Shown: positions 30,686 to 43,530, counted from the stretch's first letter. The stretch is DNA of 64,000 nt from Echinarachnius parma (GCA_037951105.1 JBAMJV010010106.1:118651-182650), one strand, 5' to 3'. Numbers and translations: made by a program. The notes: generated from the letters alone by a model not told the origin.

Positions 30686-31058
30686 TTAAAGGGACTTAGT
30701 AACATTGTCCAAATCCTCAAAATCCAATTGGAATTCTAGCGGTTCCCTCATGCCTTGTATTCGTATAAACAATAAAAGCATGGGAAATGTTTGGTTTTTC
30801 AAATTTCCCTTTCGTTAAAAAGATGTGTTCAGATGTTAAATTATCAACTGGATCGTCGTTACCGTGTACAAAGTATGTGCAATGAGTTAATTAGTCAATA
30901 TCACTTTGCATTTTTGCTCATTACTCGGTCATATAACGTCTATTTAACTTGAAATTTTCACACAACACCCCGTGGACATATCAGATAAGAACGATATAAA
31001 TTGTATCAATCATTCATCAATTTTTGCACATGTCAACAAAGTTATTAGATCCCTTTAA
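30686..31058 (+). mobile_element. MITE family B, copy 1
   Basis: Bounded by TTAAAGGGACTTAGTAACAT and an inverted end ...TTATTAGATCCCTTTAA, TTAA at both borders. The interior shares GCGGTTCCCTCATGCCTTGT and TTTTTGCACATGTCAACA with copies at 33957, 35526 and 61720. Non-coding. Confidence 0.88.
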
Positions 31059-31466
31059 GCGTCTTTCGGCAAATTGCCAGGAAACTGTAGTAAGGAACAT
31101 GAAACTGTATCCTAAATTACATTTCTATTCCTGTATCCCTTTCTTGGGCGAGTTCATGTTCTTCTCCCCTCGTCCTTTTGTATTGCGTGATGTAAAGAAT
31201 AAAACAATCACTTCCAATTACACATTTCGATGAAAAGATTTATTGTGGTTAAGTTGTTTTTGCCAACGAATGTTCCAGATGCAGTAAACCACAATTAATG
31301 TTTCTATTGTATTTGATTTTCAAAAACAGAAATCGAATTAAGGTAACACAAGGTGATGCCAAATATTTGACGTCGACTATCATTATCACTTTCAAGCCAA
31401 CAAAACCGCAGTATTTTGTCCACCACTGAGGGATAATTTCGACATATCTATGTAATTTGGTCTGGG

Positions 31467-31626
31467 CCCCGTTGCAGAAAGAGATACAATCGATTGTAAG
31501 TTGCGATTGATCGTAAGTCAGAAAATTTACGCGTTTCAACCAATCAGATTTGCGCATCTAGAACACGTGATCTGACTTACGATTAATTGCAACTTACAAT
31601 CGATTGTATCTCTTTCTGCAACGGGG
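31467..31626. mobile_element. Hairpin MITE (CCCCGTTGCAGAAAGAG ends)
   Basis: Two arms of about 55 bp, starting CCCCGTTGCAGAAAGAGATA, are almost perfectly inverted around a short centre containing CCAATCAGATTTGCGCAT. Confidence 0.92.
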
Positions 31627-31800
31627 TCATGATGGTATAAGTCATGGAAACCCAGTTCGTCTAACATCCATGTTGTATTTGTATCACTGTGTCTAAGCGC
31701 CATTCTATCTAATTATATCAATACTTAAATGAATACATCTTCAATGGAGTAGACAATTGCACGTCATGTGCGGATTGATTGTGAGTGTGTCCGATGACCG

Positions 31801-32028
31801 TAAAGCCCACCACACACAGAGCCGACTCGATCCGATCCGACTGGTCTTCAGTCGGTTTAGAGTCGGTTTCGCTCAGTCGTAGCCGATTCCACAAGTTGAA
31901 TCGGCTTCGAATGATCTCCGACTGGCTCTTGACCGGCAAAACAGGAGTCCTGAGGCAACATAACTGAGCTGAACCGACTGAAATCCAGTCGGATCGGGTC
32001 GAGTTGACTCTGTGTGCGGAGGCCTTAA
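31801..32028. mobile_element. MITE with CACACAGAGCCGACTCGATC-type ends
   Basis: GCCCACCACACACAGAGCCG at the left is mirrored by GAGTTGACTCTGTGTGCGGA at the right; the interior is filled with variants of AGTCGG/CCGACT. A related copy is at 40374-40601. Confidence 0.8.
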
Positions 32029-32029
32029 A

Positions 32030-32080
32030 GCGCTTAGAGATGATGATTACTCATATTTGGCGTAAAGTCGAGTCAAACAT
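32030..32080 (+). mobile_element. LINE/SINE 3' tail fragment
   Basis: TTAAAGCGCTTAGAGATGAT followed by TCATATTTGGCGTAAA matches the tail of the 60970-61345 SINE and resembles the tail of the CR1/L2-like LINE at 15.9 kb. Confidence 0.6.
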
Positions 32081-32227
32081 GTCAAACATGACTCCGAGAA
32101 AGATTAATTTGAAACAATTTTGGAAGACTCTCTGGTACGGTAATACTATTAATACAATACCAATCGTTAGACAAAGGAATCAGGTATGGATAAATACCTA
32201 AATGGTCATGATGGCTAGACAAAGGTA

Positions 32228-32826
32228 TACAGAGTGTCCCAGAAAGATTGCAACACTTACGATCGTTAATTTCTTCGACACCATCGACCAAATGTAATTA
32301 TTTTTTATTTCATTGGATAGAACATTCTTTTTCCAACAAAATGATACCATGAACATGGATTTTGGGTAAGGCGTTTGGATCCTAGGACCATTTTTCTGAG
32401 GCAATGTCGTTTCCTAAATTTGCTACTTTTTCGTCTCCAGCGATCCTCGGAACACTGAGACATTCTCTCCCCACGGCCTGCCGTAGAATTAGCTGTACAT
32501 AAGAATGACTCACATTGTCTTCCTTACAAAAGGAGAGCAGTCATGCGGTTCTTTTGTCCAGCGAATTGTATGGCAGGCTGTGAGGAGAGAATGCCTCAGT
32601 GCTCAGCGGATCGCTGGAGACGAAAAAGTAGCAAATTTTGGAAACGACATTGCCTCAGAAAAATGGCCCTAGCATCCAAACGCCTTACCCAAAATCCCTG
32701 TTCATGGTATCATTTTGTTGGAAAAAGAATGTTCTATCCAATGAAATAAAAAATAATGACATTTGGTCGATGGTGTCGAAGAAATTAACGATTGTAAGTG
32801 TTGCAACCTTTCTGGGACACTCTGTA
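32228..32826. mobile_element. Large mariner-type palindromic element
   Basis: TA-CAGAGTGTCCCAGAAAG at the left is mirrored by CTTTCTGGGACACTCTG-TA at the right. The two arms, each about 260 bp, are nearly perfect inverses around a 70-90 bp centre. TA at both borders and the CAGAGTGTCCC end fit Tc1/mariner. Confidence 0.9.
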
Positions 32827-33956
32827 TAGGTAAAATGTATTGCGTTTACCGGGCGATGGTCCAGGTACCTCCTGCGGGGTGCATTGGCACGCTATGTATA
32901 AAGCTCGTGGAAAATGTGACACCCAAGGTCCATCGATCCCAGGCTGACCCCATTTCTCATAAGGGAATGCTTTCACTTTTCAAAATGCAAGTCTCCGTGG
33001 TCTATTTTTCGAGAATTATCTAGGGTAAAGATGAAATGTAAGTTCCATTTTATGAAATATCGTTGGTATCACTTCGATGATGATAATGGATAACAAAAAA
33101 AGCTTTTATGCCTCTTTAAAATCAATTGAATATGAAAATAATGTATGTTTGTAGACCTAGCTTGTTTGAAGTATTATACTCTCCGCAAATGCACGAAATG
33201 TCCAAACCGAATACAAGCACTTTAAACTCAAGCATACAAGGGTTTTATTCTGCACTTTTCCGTACACAATCGCCTAGGGTAAAGTATGTATATCATAAAT
33301 GGGCTCAATTTAAATGTTTTCAACCACGTATATCTAAATCGAAAAGGAAGAAAACTCTTATATCATGTTTCATCTGAAACTTTGCTGCAGTAGCCTGGGG
33401 CAACTTGTATTTGGGTGAAGGTTATTTGGTGATTCTAAACCTTATTCCAGACACAACAATAAACATTATGAAAAAAAAAAACAAATGAGTGAACAACAAC
33501 TCTAAACTATTTTGAATTTCGATAGCATGCCTGTGAATCATCGCCCGCAGTGCCGTTATGTTCGCTCCTTATTTTTAAACGGAAGTTTATTTTAGAACAC
33601 CGAGTTAGTAGTTGTGATTCATTTATCGGGACTAAATTTGACTTTATGAGAGAAAATTGCTAATAATATACCGCAGACGTGTTATAGGCATGACGATTAC
33701 AGCAAACATGCAGCGAAGGTCCAATACCTTTCTTTCCAACTATGCACCAAGTATGTCGAAGTTCAAATCTTGAAATACCTTATCTCGGTTTGGTTTGATG
33801 AAATTGCAGAATTTTTCCCTCAAGTCATAATGATGATTTTGTTCGCAAATATATCGATACAGCTAACAATGATGTTTAAACCGCCATTTGGTACATACAC
33901 GATGTTTGCGAATTTGTAGTTCTTACACCATTGCTAATAACTTGTCTGCAAATCAA

Positions 33957-34342
33957 TTAAAGGGACTTAGTAACATTGTCCAAATCCTCAAAATAATTTT
34001 TCATTCTAGCGGTTCCCTCATACCTTGTTGTATTCGTATTAACAATAAAATCATGGGACAGGTTTCGGTTTTTTCAAATTTCCCTTTCGTTACAAAGATA
34101 TGTACGATCGAAGTATTCAGATAAGAAAAACTCCGAGCGAGTTTTTCTTCTGTGTACAAAGTGAGTGCAGTGAGTTATTGAATATCACTTTGCATTTTCG
34201 CTCATTACTTGGCCATGCAATGTCCATTTGACTTGAAATTTTCACACAATACCCTTTGGACATATGAGATAACAATAATATACATTGCATCAACCATTCA
34301 TCACTTTTTGCACATGTCAACAAAGTTACTAGATCCCTTTAA
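33957..34342 (+). mobile_element. MITE family B, copy 2
   Basis: TTAA-bounded, ends as in copy 1; interior includes ATTCTAGCGGTTCCCTCA and CAATACCCTTTGGACATA. Confidence 0.88.
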
Positions 34343-34904
34343 GGGTGTGGTTATATATGATGATAAATGTGTCTTTAATAAACTGATATGTAACCCTACA
34401 TAAAAGTAGATTGATCCAATTCCTCGTTCAGTCTATGTCTGATGTAATATAGTTTGGTCTGATCATTTGACATATTTGATGTACGTTGGTGTATGTTGGT
34501 ATTTCGTTAGGCCCCTAAGGCGGGCCTAAGGCTTATTATTTTCTGTTTTATAACAAGCCTGCGTGCTAACCTCAAAATATCAGACACGTGCATAATAATT
34601 CATGATAAAACTGAATTGTGTGCACCTATTAACTACCATGCCAACAAGAATTGAGCAAAACTGACGTGCGAATGGGTTACAATTGTATGCCTACGAAATA
34701 TAACCTGATCTCGGATTTAAAGCGAGCACCCACCAAGCAAGGCCCGAGGGGCGTAACAACCTGTTTAACAAGAATGCTGAGACGAAACACTCGCTGAAAA
34801 AATATTCAGACCAAAATAATATGGTTATGAAGACTGCTAACAGAAAATAATATAAAAATGATGGGTGGATGAAATTGGCAACTGCTTGTTTCGCTGAAGA
34901 AAGG

Positions 34905-35125
34905 GAATTGTTTGTGTATGTGTATGTATGTGCAATTATCTTGTGTCCATATGGATGTATGCGTGTATGTGTGACTAATGTGTCATGTGTGTATTTGTAT
35001 ATGTGTATGTGTGTGACTTGTGTGACATGTGTCTGATGTGTGTGTTTCTGTGTCGTTGTGTCTGGTTGTGTGTGTGTGCGTGCGTGTCTATGTTGTATAT
35101 GCATGCGTGTGTTGTATGTGTATCT
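34905..35125. repeat. Impure GT-rich microsatellite
   Basis: TGTGTATG/TGTGTCTG units; minus-strand His/Thr-rich frames are artefacts of this tract. Confidence 0.9.
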
Positions 35126-35525
35126 TGTAGATTAATGCCACACCGAAGAAGGTGAATAGTGTGTGCATGTAAAGATTTTTTGTTCTTTCGTTAAAAAACA
35201 ACCCAAAACAAGCAGTTTTAATTTATATATTTATTTAATTGTAGTAATGAGTCAGGGTATTTGTTAAGAGCTATAGGCGCCGGTGAGCTAACGACATGTG
35301 TAATGATTTAATGTATATTTCATGTATTGTAATATAAAATAAGAATGGTTAGTTGTTAATGATTAAATATATAGTTCTATAAACTTAAGGAAAACAAATA
35401 ATATACTGCCACATTACCATAACTTATACTTGACTTGAGGCAGATACATCTACAAGAACATCATCATCACTTGCCCGTGACTGAACTTTCCTTCTACAGA
35501 TTATCCACACATACTTTAATATAAC

Positions 35526-35858
35526 TTAAAGGGATCTAGTAACTTTGTTGACATGTGCAAAAAGTGATGAATGGTTGATATAATGTATATTGTTGTTTTC
35601 CGATATGTCCACAGGGTATTGTGTGAGAATGTCAAGTTAAATGGACGTTATATGGCCAAGTAATGAGCAAAAATGCAAAGTGGATAATTTAACATCTGAA
35701 CACTTGAATCGTAAATATCTTTTTAACGAAAGGGAAATTGGAAAACCGAAACCAGTCCCATGCATTTATTGTTAATACGAATACAATAAGGTATGAGGGA
35801 ACCGCTAGATTTCCTATTGGATTTTGAGGATTTGGACAATGTTACTAAGTCCCTTTAA
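35526..35858 (-). mobile_element. MITE family B, copy 3 (inverted)
   Basis: TTAAAGGGATCTAGTAACTT begins it and ...ACTAAGTCCCTTTAA ends it; opposite orientation to copies 1 and 2 and about 50 bp shorter. Confidence 0.88.
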
Positions 35859-35890
35859 TACGTCATTGTGCCGTGCATGTGGTTGATTCG

Positions 35891-36089
35891 AATAGACCGC
35901 TTCTGTAATGTATGCAAATAGTATGCGTATGACGTCAGACTCCCCGTTGGCAAGCTTAACACTAGTAACTAGGTCCGGCAAGCTCCGGCAAACTTAGCTT
36001 GCCGGACCTAGTTAATATTTTTAAGCTTACCAACGGGGAGTCTTACGTCATACGCATATTATTTGCATACATTACAGAAGCGGTCTATT
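35891..36089. mobile_element. Foldback MITE (AATAGACCGCTTCTGTAATG ends)
   Basis: 199-bp imperfect palindrome whose ends are AATAGACCGCTTCTGTAATG and its inverse. It contains GACGTCAGACTCCCCGTTGG and GTCCGGCAAGCT arms. A half copy lies at about 54620-54732. Confidence 0.9.
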
Positions 36090-36843
36090 GCATGTAACAG
36101 TTTAATTCGATATAGTTCGAAGACCCAACTGACCAATGGTGGTGGTAATACTAATATCGTGACGTATCTGACGATTGTGCTACCATAATCACAGCGCCGC
36201 GTGACATCAAGTCAGGAGCATTAAATAATGACGAAAATAGCTACCAATTTACTTAGAATATACCTAAGACTGAGGCTGGATGAATTCGCGTTGCATCAGT
36301 TTATCATCTAATGTAGGATCTTGCAGCGGCGTATTCCTTACCACCCATAGTTAGAGTTGCATATTTTACTTGCGAGGTTATGTTCAGTTCGATTAGTTTC
36401 TTTTTTTAAAGGGTAAAATTGAACTTTGAAGTCCGATGTGTTAATAATTTGCACGATGAATTCGAATTTTATTTGTGTGAGTGTTTTAGTATAGATTTAT
36501 ATATTATGGGCAAGTTCTTTCACTTCGACATTTGAAATGGTCACGAATCGCTTCCAATCCCCACCGTTTATTCGTTAATTTTGATGCTTTGTTTTGGCGA
36601 TAGCCACCGTCAAAATAACCTCAAGTTGTCAACACTGTTTAACACTGTCCCATGTCTGCATGTGCGTGTTCCTTGTGTCAAACTTTCAGGTTTATTATGA
36701 TAATTTCGATCAGTTTACGAATTATCTCCGATTTGCAATAGAAGCGTTCTACATCGGAATTTCATTTACAGTATTTACAATGAATCTGCTATTTCTGCAA
36801 TAATGACATTCTACCGCAAGTACCCCTCAGGGGGGGGGGGGGG

Positions 36844-37141
36844 GGTGTTTCACAAAGATCCTAAGTTGAACTTAACTCTAAGTTGGACTGGAATGCCGTT
36901 ATGTTCTATGAAACAATTTTGTAAAAAAATATTTTAAAAGGCATACAAATGTTGTTTCATATCATTGATATTTTCTATTATCAAGGGAATTTCATGTTTT
37001 TGATGTAAAATTAAAGAAAAGTCCAAAATACTTGCATTTTTGCATTTGAATATAATTTACTCCAAGGCTACAAATGGCTGTCCATACTTTTTAAGTCCAA
37101 CTTAGAGTTAAGTTCAACTTAAGATATTTTTTAAACACCAC
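36844..37141. mobile_element. Hairpin MITE (GGTGTTTCACAAAGATCC end)
   Basis: Left arm CCTAAGTTGAACTTAACTCT and right arm AGAGTTAAGTTCAACTTAAG are inverted copies with about 40-bp arms; the left border abuts a G20 run. Confidence 0.85.
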
Positions 37142-37389
37142 CCAGGAGCTTTATTTGAGTATTGTTACAACATAATCAGCATGAGTCTGGGTCTCGAGCA
37201 TGTAATGGCGTCACGCTTAGGTATGTTAAGGCCACTGCTTGCTCGCATTTCACGTTGTTACATTAGCCTGCGCTAAACAAATTTATTATATATAATTTAT
37301 TCAATAATCGTGTTCAATTTTCAGAATATTAGTACGGCCTATGGCATTATGCATCTTTAAAGGTACTGTATAACTTTGTTGTGATGTAG

Positions 37390-37985
37390 AGTAACATTTG
37401 TAGGATGCATGGGCGAGCCAGACAGTACTTTTGAAACATTTAATGGCAAACAAAATAGTGTACGAGTGGCGTCCAAATAGTTCATAGCCTGTCCTTGAAG
37501 TCGTAAAGGTGCAACAGTGATTAATATGGACAGATGTTCATTTCTACACATAATCCTCATAGACAGCCACATACTTTCCTGCACGCTTCCTACATGTCCT
37601 AAGGGTCTCCAGGACCTCCTGGAAGAAGTCTCCTGGAAGAAAACCCCTCAGAAACCTGCGTAACAGCATTGTTGTCTCATTATCATCCTGAAAAGCATAA
37701 CATCTGGATTGTTTCTTATTTGTGTGAATAGATCTAACGATGCCAGGTCATTGGAATAGTGTGGAAGCGGCAACAATCCCATCCCACAGTATAATATTCT
37801 ATGGCCTTTTCAGGGCCACCCTGCCTGCCCGTGTGAGCAGGCGCATTGTCCCGGAGCAGGCGCATGCCTCCCATCAACTTGTATTGCTTCAATTTCCAAG
37901 TGATTGGTGGTATATCAATGAACACTACAATATGAGAGGCCATTCTAGAACAAAGACAAAATAAATTATAACTGACCTGGCTTTG
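37390..37985 (-). pseudogene. mariner/Tc1-like transposase remnant
   Basis: The minus strand shows LLRDNAPAHTG, the block around the second catalytic Asp of mariner transposases. Further downstream, with frame changes, comes FLRGFLPGDFFQEVLETLRT and YVAVYEDYV just before a stop, a typical mariner C-terminus. The intervening PYSPDL-type region is unrecognisable and frames shift, so it is dead. Confidence 0.7.
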
Positions 37986-38449
37986 CACCACTGACCATGT
38001 GAAGGATGCAGCTTTGCTTAGACGACATTAGGTAACCCAACTTTCTGCTCCTTCAAGGTCCCCTTACCATCTTACGCCCCCCGTAAGTTAGATAAGAACG
38101 AAAATAATAACAACGTTAATACAGGATCATAACGTTCGGATTATTTTGTTTTATGTACACTTTATATAACAATTCATTATTTGTTTTATATAGAGGTCAT
38201 TTACCAATAAAGCTGATATCATAAAGGGCAATCGAACATAATAATGCATAATATTGCTATTTAGCCTCCAAATTGAAGAGGCTTGCATTTCATCTGGCAC
38301 TGTTTAATACATTGTATATTTAGTTGTATGTAGCTCCTTTCTATATTATAGTCTTATAGTTCCACTATAGAGAAAAGTGTTGTTGCACCATGATATTCAA
38401 ATAATCTATAAAACTTCAATAAAATATAATTATCTGACATGATCTGAGT

Positions 38450-39025
38450 TTAAAGGGATAGTTGAGTTCTGGTAAACAGAGTTCTTTTTTTTGTCAAACT
38501 GAATTTCAGTAACTAAAACCTGCACCATTTCATTACAAACTAATAGTAATAACTCCACCATGCTCGATAGGAATACAAAATAACAAATAACTAAGTAAAA
38601 AGCCCGTTATCATTAAAAAAAGAGCCGTTAAAACTCAAGAGGGCACTCTCTAAAACAATCATCTGTTTCAACCATTCTAAATAAAATATTGTGCATGTGA
38701 TGTTTTGTTGAAATAGTGGTTAGATAGAGAGATAATCAGCAACTATTTAAAAACCTCTTTTGTAAATTTTTGTTAAGAGGAAGCATTTTTTTATTTTGTT
38801 AACGGCCAGTTCAAAATTATTGAATAATTGTGGGGCCCCACAATTATTACGAATGGTTATGTTTTTGGATATTTCAGCCATTTCTGAACCGATATTGATC
38901 AAATAAAGTTTATTTTGCCATTAAAATTGTATGCTCTTTCGAATTTGACACTCAGTTTTTCATTATCTCACACACAAATTATTTTGTGTAGCGCCCTCTA
39001 TACCAAAACTCAACTATCCTTTTAA
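38450..39025 (+). mobile_element. MITE family A, copy 2
   Basis: 576 bp from TTAAAGGGATAGTTGAGTTC to ...CAACTATCCTTTTAA; interior collinear with copy 1 including the GTGGGGCCCCAC centre. Confidence 0.9.
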
Positions 39026-39789
39026 CTTAACATGCTCTGTTCACACAGGTCTCTCCCTTGTGACAGGGGTCAATTGGTTTTAAACTATCTACCATTTTCA
39101 CTATCAGATGAATGTAATCAACGACGTGTTAAACTCGTACTCTTTGTAGACAGTAGAACTATTATACATATCGTTCATAATTTGTAGTTGAATATTCCAC
39201 AATCGTATACCGAGAAATTCAAAATTATATAGACTATTATTTGTAGGATCGCATGAAATACTGAAATAATGTGAATAACGTGCCAAAGGCTCTATATGCC
39301 GTAATTAAGCTGTACTAATTGAAATTATCTCCTATATCTTGAATCAACTCTGGTCCGTGATTTTCTTCATAAACGTCCCAGCAACCTATCCTCCGTTCAA
39401 TGTTGTTGCTGTATAAATTGCCAATATCCCCGGAAGTTAGATTTTGATTGCCTAATGGAAACAAATAAAGGAAACTACCTTGGTCCGAAAATAAATGGTC
39501 GACGGGAATAGAAATCATATTATTTATACTTTTACATTGATTTCTCTTTCATAATCGACAATGTATTGTAATTTGTTTCTCTTTTGGATGATGAACATGA
39601 CGGTATTTGGAGCACACTCTGCTGGATACATGGAATGTCAAAGACGGAAGCCCACTTAAATCATATAACAGCATAAAAAGTAATAACAGAATGACAGACG
39701 TTCTTAAAAATTCTCTTGTTTTCTCTTCTGTCTTACAATAATTGTCTTTTTCGTTTGTCTTTATAGCTCAGATTGATCATCAAAACATG

Positions 39790-40015
39790 TTTACGGGTTG
39801 CGGTACCCCTGCTCATACTTGCCATTCCAAACGCGACTTGAAAAAACGCGCCCCGTGGACCTCCGCCCGCGATCAGACAATCACCTACGTCACACCACGT
39901 CACGTCACGGGTTCTGCAGCGAAAGCGCAAAGAGACGCGTTCCCGCCCAAATTTGCGAGGACACTTCCAAATCAGCGCCAGCGCGGGACGTCGGAATAAC
40001 TGGGGCGTATCTATA
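39790..40015. promoter_or_regulatory. CpG-rich island with clustered ACGTCA sites
   Basis: A CpG-dense patch in AT-rich DNA contains CTACGTCACACCACGTCACG (three ACGTCA/CGTCAC cores), TTCCCGCCCAAATTTGC (E2F-like) and many CGCG words. It could be a distal promoter or enhancer. No exon is attached. Inference from composition and motifs only. Confidence 0.3.
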
Positions 40016-40373
40016 GAGAGTGGAAGCAAGGGGGGAGGGGGCACGCCATTGATACCTCCTTCACAGTCCCCAGTCATTTGCCAGTTGGGAACTATACACA
40101 CATGGAGAACAACATTGCTTTCCAGACTGCGTCTGCACGCAAAATCATAACCCCCCATTTCCCCTCCGTCTATCGACACCCCATCTCCCCCATCCCGTTC
40201 TAGGTTGACCCTAGCTAATATTTAGTATCACCGAGTCCACACAGTACCACGAGAAGGTTCGCTGCGAAGATACCATAACGTGTCCACACAAGAATAATTG
40301 TTACACATTTATATGCAAGATCATTCCTTGATTCAAACTGTATGTCTTTGCAATCAGCGCACATGAGAAGCCT

Positions 40374-40601
40374 GGCGCAGACAAAACCGACTCGACCCGA
40401 TCCGACCCGACTCGACTCGACTGAAAGCCACAGTCGGATCGATTCAGTTGCGGCCAATTCAACACGTTGAATAGGGCCCGACTGGTAGAATGACTGGCTT
40501 CCGACTGGCAAATCGGAGTCGTGAGGCAACGCACACAGAGCCGATCCAAATGAAAACCAGTCGGATCGGATCTAATCTGCTCTGTCTGCGCCCGACTTTA
40601 G
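40374..40601. mobile_element. MITE related to 31801-32028
   Basis: GGCGCAGACAAAACCGACTC and TCTGCTCTGTCTGCGCCCGA form inverted ends; the interior contains the same GACTGGCAAATCGGAGTC + GTGAGGCAAC block as the copy at 31.9 kb. Confidence 0.75.
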
Positions 40602-41307
40602 ATGTCGGACTTGATGGAATACAGTATCTGATGAGAGGAAGCTGTCTAAGTCGTATGGAGATTGTATGCCATAGCCCAATCGGACCGCCGGCTTCTTTCA
40701 ATTCTCTCTCTCTTGAATTTCTTCTTGCATACTGAAGACCACCTTCCAACTCTCTGATGTGTTCCAACTTGGCATTTGCCTTTTACCAGGTATACCCCAC
40801 CTTCGATTTTGTTCAATACAAGTCATGGATGTCCTCTCATCCATACTATAGACAGTCTCCTGTACTTCACTTGGGCCATCATTCACTCATCCTCAAACTG
40901 TTCTCGATCCTCTAACATGTCTAACTTATGTGTTGCCCATTCGTTGGTTATTCATTCATTCAGATATTTCCACTGCCAGAGAAAATTGGACCATCTTCAT
41001 AAGCTTGCATTATTTGTTAATAATCAGAAGTGGAGTCGATAGTGTCGCAAAGGCAATCTAATGTTTGAAGATACCGATTCTGAAAAGGACATGAAGGGAT
41101 CCGCGAGTTAGATTGCATCAAATATAGGGCTATACAACGGTTACCACCGACGTCAACAAGTACTGGATCTTCTAGTACTACTGGGGCTATGCCACTAATA
41201 GTTAACTCTCACATCCAGTGTGCACTTACTTTTAGACACGACTAGTCTAAGAACAGCGCGTAGCTTTTAAAAAGGGGGAAATTTATCGTGTCCCTATGGT
41301 AGTCATC

Positions 41308-41591
41308 GAGCATGGTGGCTTTGCGGTTAGAGTGTCCGCCTCATGCACGGGAGGTCCCGGGTTCGAACCCAGACCGGGTCATACCAAAGACTTAACAAAT
41401 GGTACCTTCTGCCTTTTAGCCAGGCGCTCGGCATTTATAGAATGGAGAAGGGAAAGTTAATCACACGAGTTACCAGAGGACTGGCCCCCTTCTGTAGCTT
41501 TCGCTTCATTTAGTAGACGTGTGGCCTAGGGCTAATAAATCGGAGATAGGCGCCGCCTTATGTGCCAAAATTGGCACGGGAAGGACTGTAA
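41308..41591 (+). mobile_element. tRNA-derived SINE with perfect target-site duplication
   Basis: Flanked by identical CTATGGTAGTCATC at 41294-41307 and 41592-41605. The head has an A-box-like GGCTTTGCGGTTAGAGTG and a B-box GGGTTCGAACCC at tRNA spacing. The body contains CTTTTAGCCAGGCGCTCGGC. A fragment of the same family lies near 45.8-45.95 kb. Confidence 0.9.
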
Positions 41592-42773
41592 CTATGGTAG
41601 TCATCAGCCGTCTTGATGGCTCAATCTCTGTCTCAAACCCTGTTGTGGTAAATGCATACACGTTGATATAGATGTTGACTCATTTTGCCCCCTGCCCTCC
41701 TTGCCACACAACTGTGTTTACCCTGGCTACACTCACTTGTGGGGGCTTACACTGTTCACCATCATACATTCTATGTCGCAACTGTTCTTTATTATCAAGA
41801 TTATGTTCCAGACATGGTAATTTGGGGTTCACATTATAGCTGCCACCTCTTCATGATATCTATTGTACCTCTGTATCAAAAGTTATATTGCATCGCTGGC
41901 AATTGACAAATACCAGAACAACTTACTTAGTTAGCATGCTGATTTTAGGGAATCGCAATGTGCATTCGTTATTCATTCCAATGAAACAGATAATATTGTC
42001 AACTACCAATGTTCACTATGTCGAAATTGTGGCGTTCACGTGAGGTTATAATACACATCTTTCCAATGCACGATCAAACTTTAACATCTTCTACCGCTGT
42101 TATAAAAGTAATAATTGTTGGCAACTGCCAAATACCAGAACGCCTTAATAAAAAGTAGCATGCTGTTTTTGAGGAATCACCACGTGCCATCATTATTCTA
42201 TACAACTGAATCATTAAATGATTCTACCAACCTAGAGCGAAAAATCAGTCTCTATGTCGGCGGTTGTTCCACTGACCGAATGGGGTGGTTAGCTTTAATA
42301 AAAGAAAACCCCACGTATAGTCGGTTATTTCTGACTATTATAGGATATACCAGTTACTTGGGTCAAAACTTATTTGTACATAATCTGCATTACAGATCAC
42401 TTCTGTTTTCTTGCTCTGGATTGGTTGGAATTGTACCAAGCAATCGCTGTCTCTTTCAAAAGATGCTCCTACAGTGTTTCAATTATAAGCAACTAAAATA
42501 AATACATACACAAACAAAAAATAAGGCGTTGCTGTGTGAGCGAGGCTACCGGGCCACACGTGGGAGATGGCCTGAAGTATTTAACGCATAATATTGTTAG
42601 AACATTAACCCTAATAAGGCAGGAGCCATTTGCCCCCCCCCCCCCTCCCTCTGCAATTTTTTGTTCGAGTCTTGCGCATCTTTTCAAACCAAATTTGCGA
42701 ACATTGACCCTATACCGTTAGACGATGGTGGATTGCATGTATTGTATTTTGTATTTTGTGTAGTACCGGTACA

Positions 42774-43165
42774 TTAAAGGGATAGTACAGTTCTGGTCAA
42801 ACTGATTTCCAGTAACCAAAACTTGCACCATAACATAAAACCCAACTAATTATTATTCCACCATGCCTGAAATGTAGAACAACTTACAAACGGCTAAGTC
42901 AGGAGACTGCTATCATTTTGTTAAAAGGCCATTAAAACACAATTGGGGGCTTTTTAAAAACATATTACGTATGAAAAATGTTGAATGTGATATTTTGTTT
43001 AAATAATGATTCAATAGAGAGATTATCAACAATTAATTCAAACCCCTTTGATATATTTTCGAAACAATGTATCCATTGTATAATATTTTTTCCCTCCATA
43101 TTATCGAATAGATGTGGGACACACTTTTATTCCAATCGGATATTTGAATCGATATTTCTGCAACT
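42774..43165 (+). mobile_element. MITE family A, copy 3 (right end lost)
   Basis: Begins TTAAAGGGATAGTACAGTTC and shares the AACCAAAACTTGCACCAT block and central motifs, then diverges near 43165 without a CCCTTTAA end. Most diverged copy. Confidence 0.75.
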
Positions 43166-43530
43166 CCTGTGCATGAGGCGGGCACTGCTAAGTCACCATG
43201 CTCGGTTGTATAGTACATAATCAAGATCTTAATAATAATGGTTGTTGGAAGTCATGATTATTTCATATCCAATGCATAAACTTGACGGTCATTATGACAA
43301 ATATAATATAATGATACATATCAAGGGATATATTAAGACCACCTTCATTGTAACAGATATAACCTAAGTATCAACAGCTGAGGAAAGCATCATTATAAAT
43401 CGAAAATGGTAAATTAAATTAATGCACATTATACTTTGGTCTACGTAGAAAAGGGAGATGCAGTCTGAATGTTGATGTGCTGAAGGTCAATGGCTTCGAG
43501 ACTCTCCAGTCTGGATCCAGGTTCGACCTT

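Noticed and set aside
36826-36846. Homopolymer G and C runs (also 18205, 29370, 29556, 42633, 45968) as functional elements
   Set aside because: Low-complexity tracts, partly at MITE borders, and likely length-unreliable in sequencing.
41341-41385. Functional tRNA gene
   Set aside because: Only promoter boxes are tRNA-like; the body and flanking target duplication show a SINE.
42115-42501. 128-codon plus-strand frame
   Set aside because: No ATG-initiated start with good context, no recognisable domain, typical intergenic composition.
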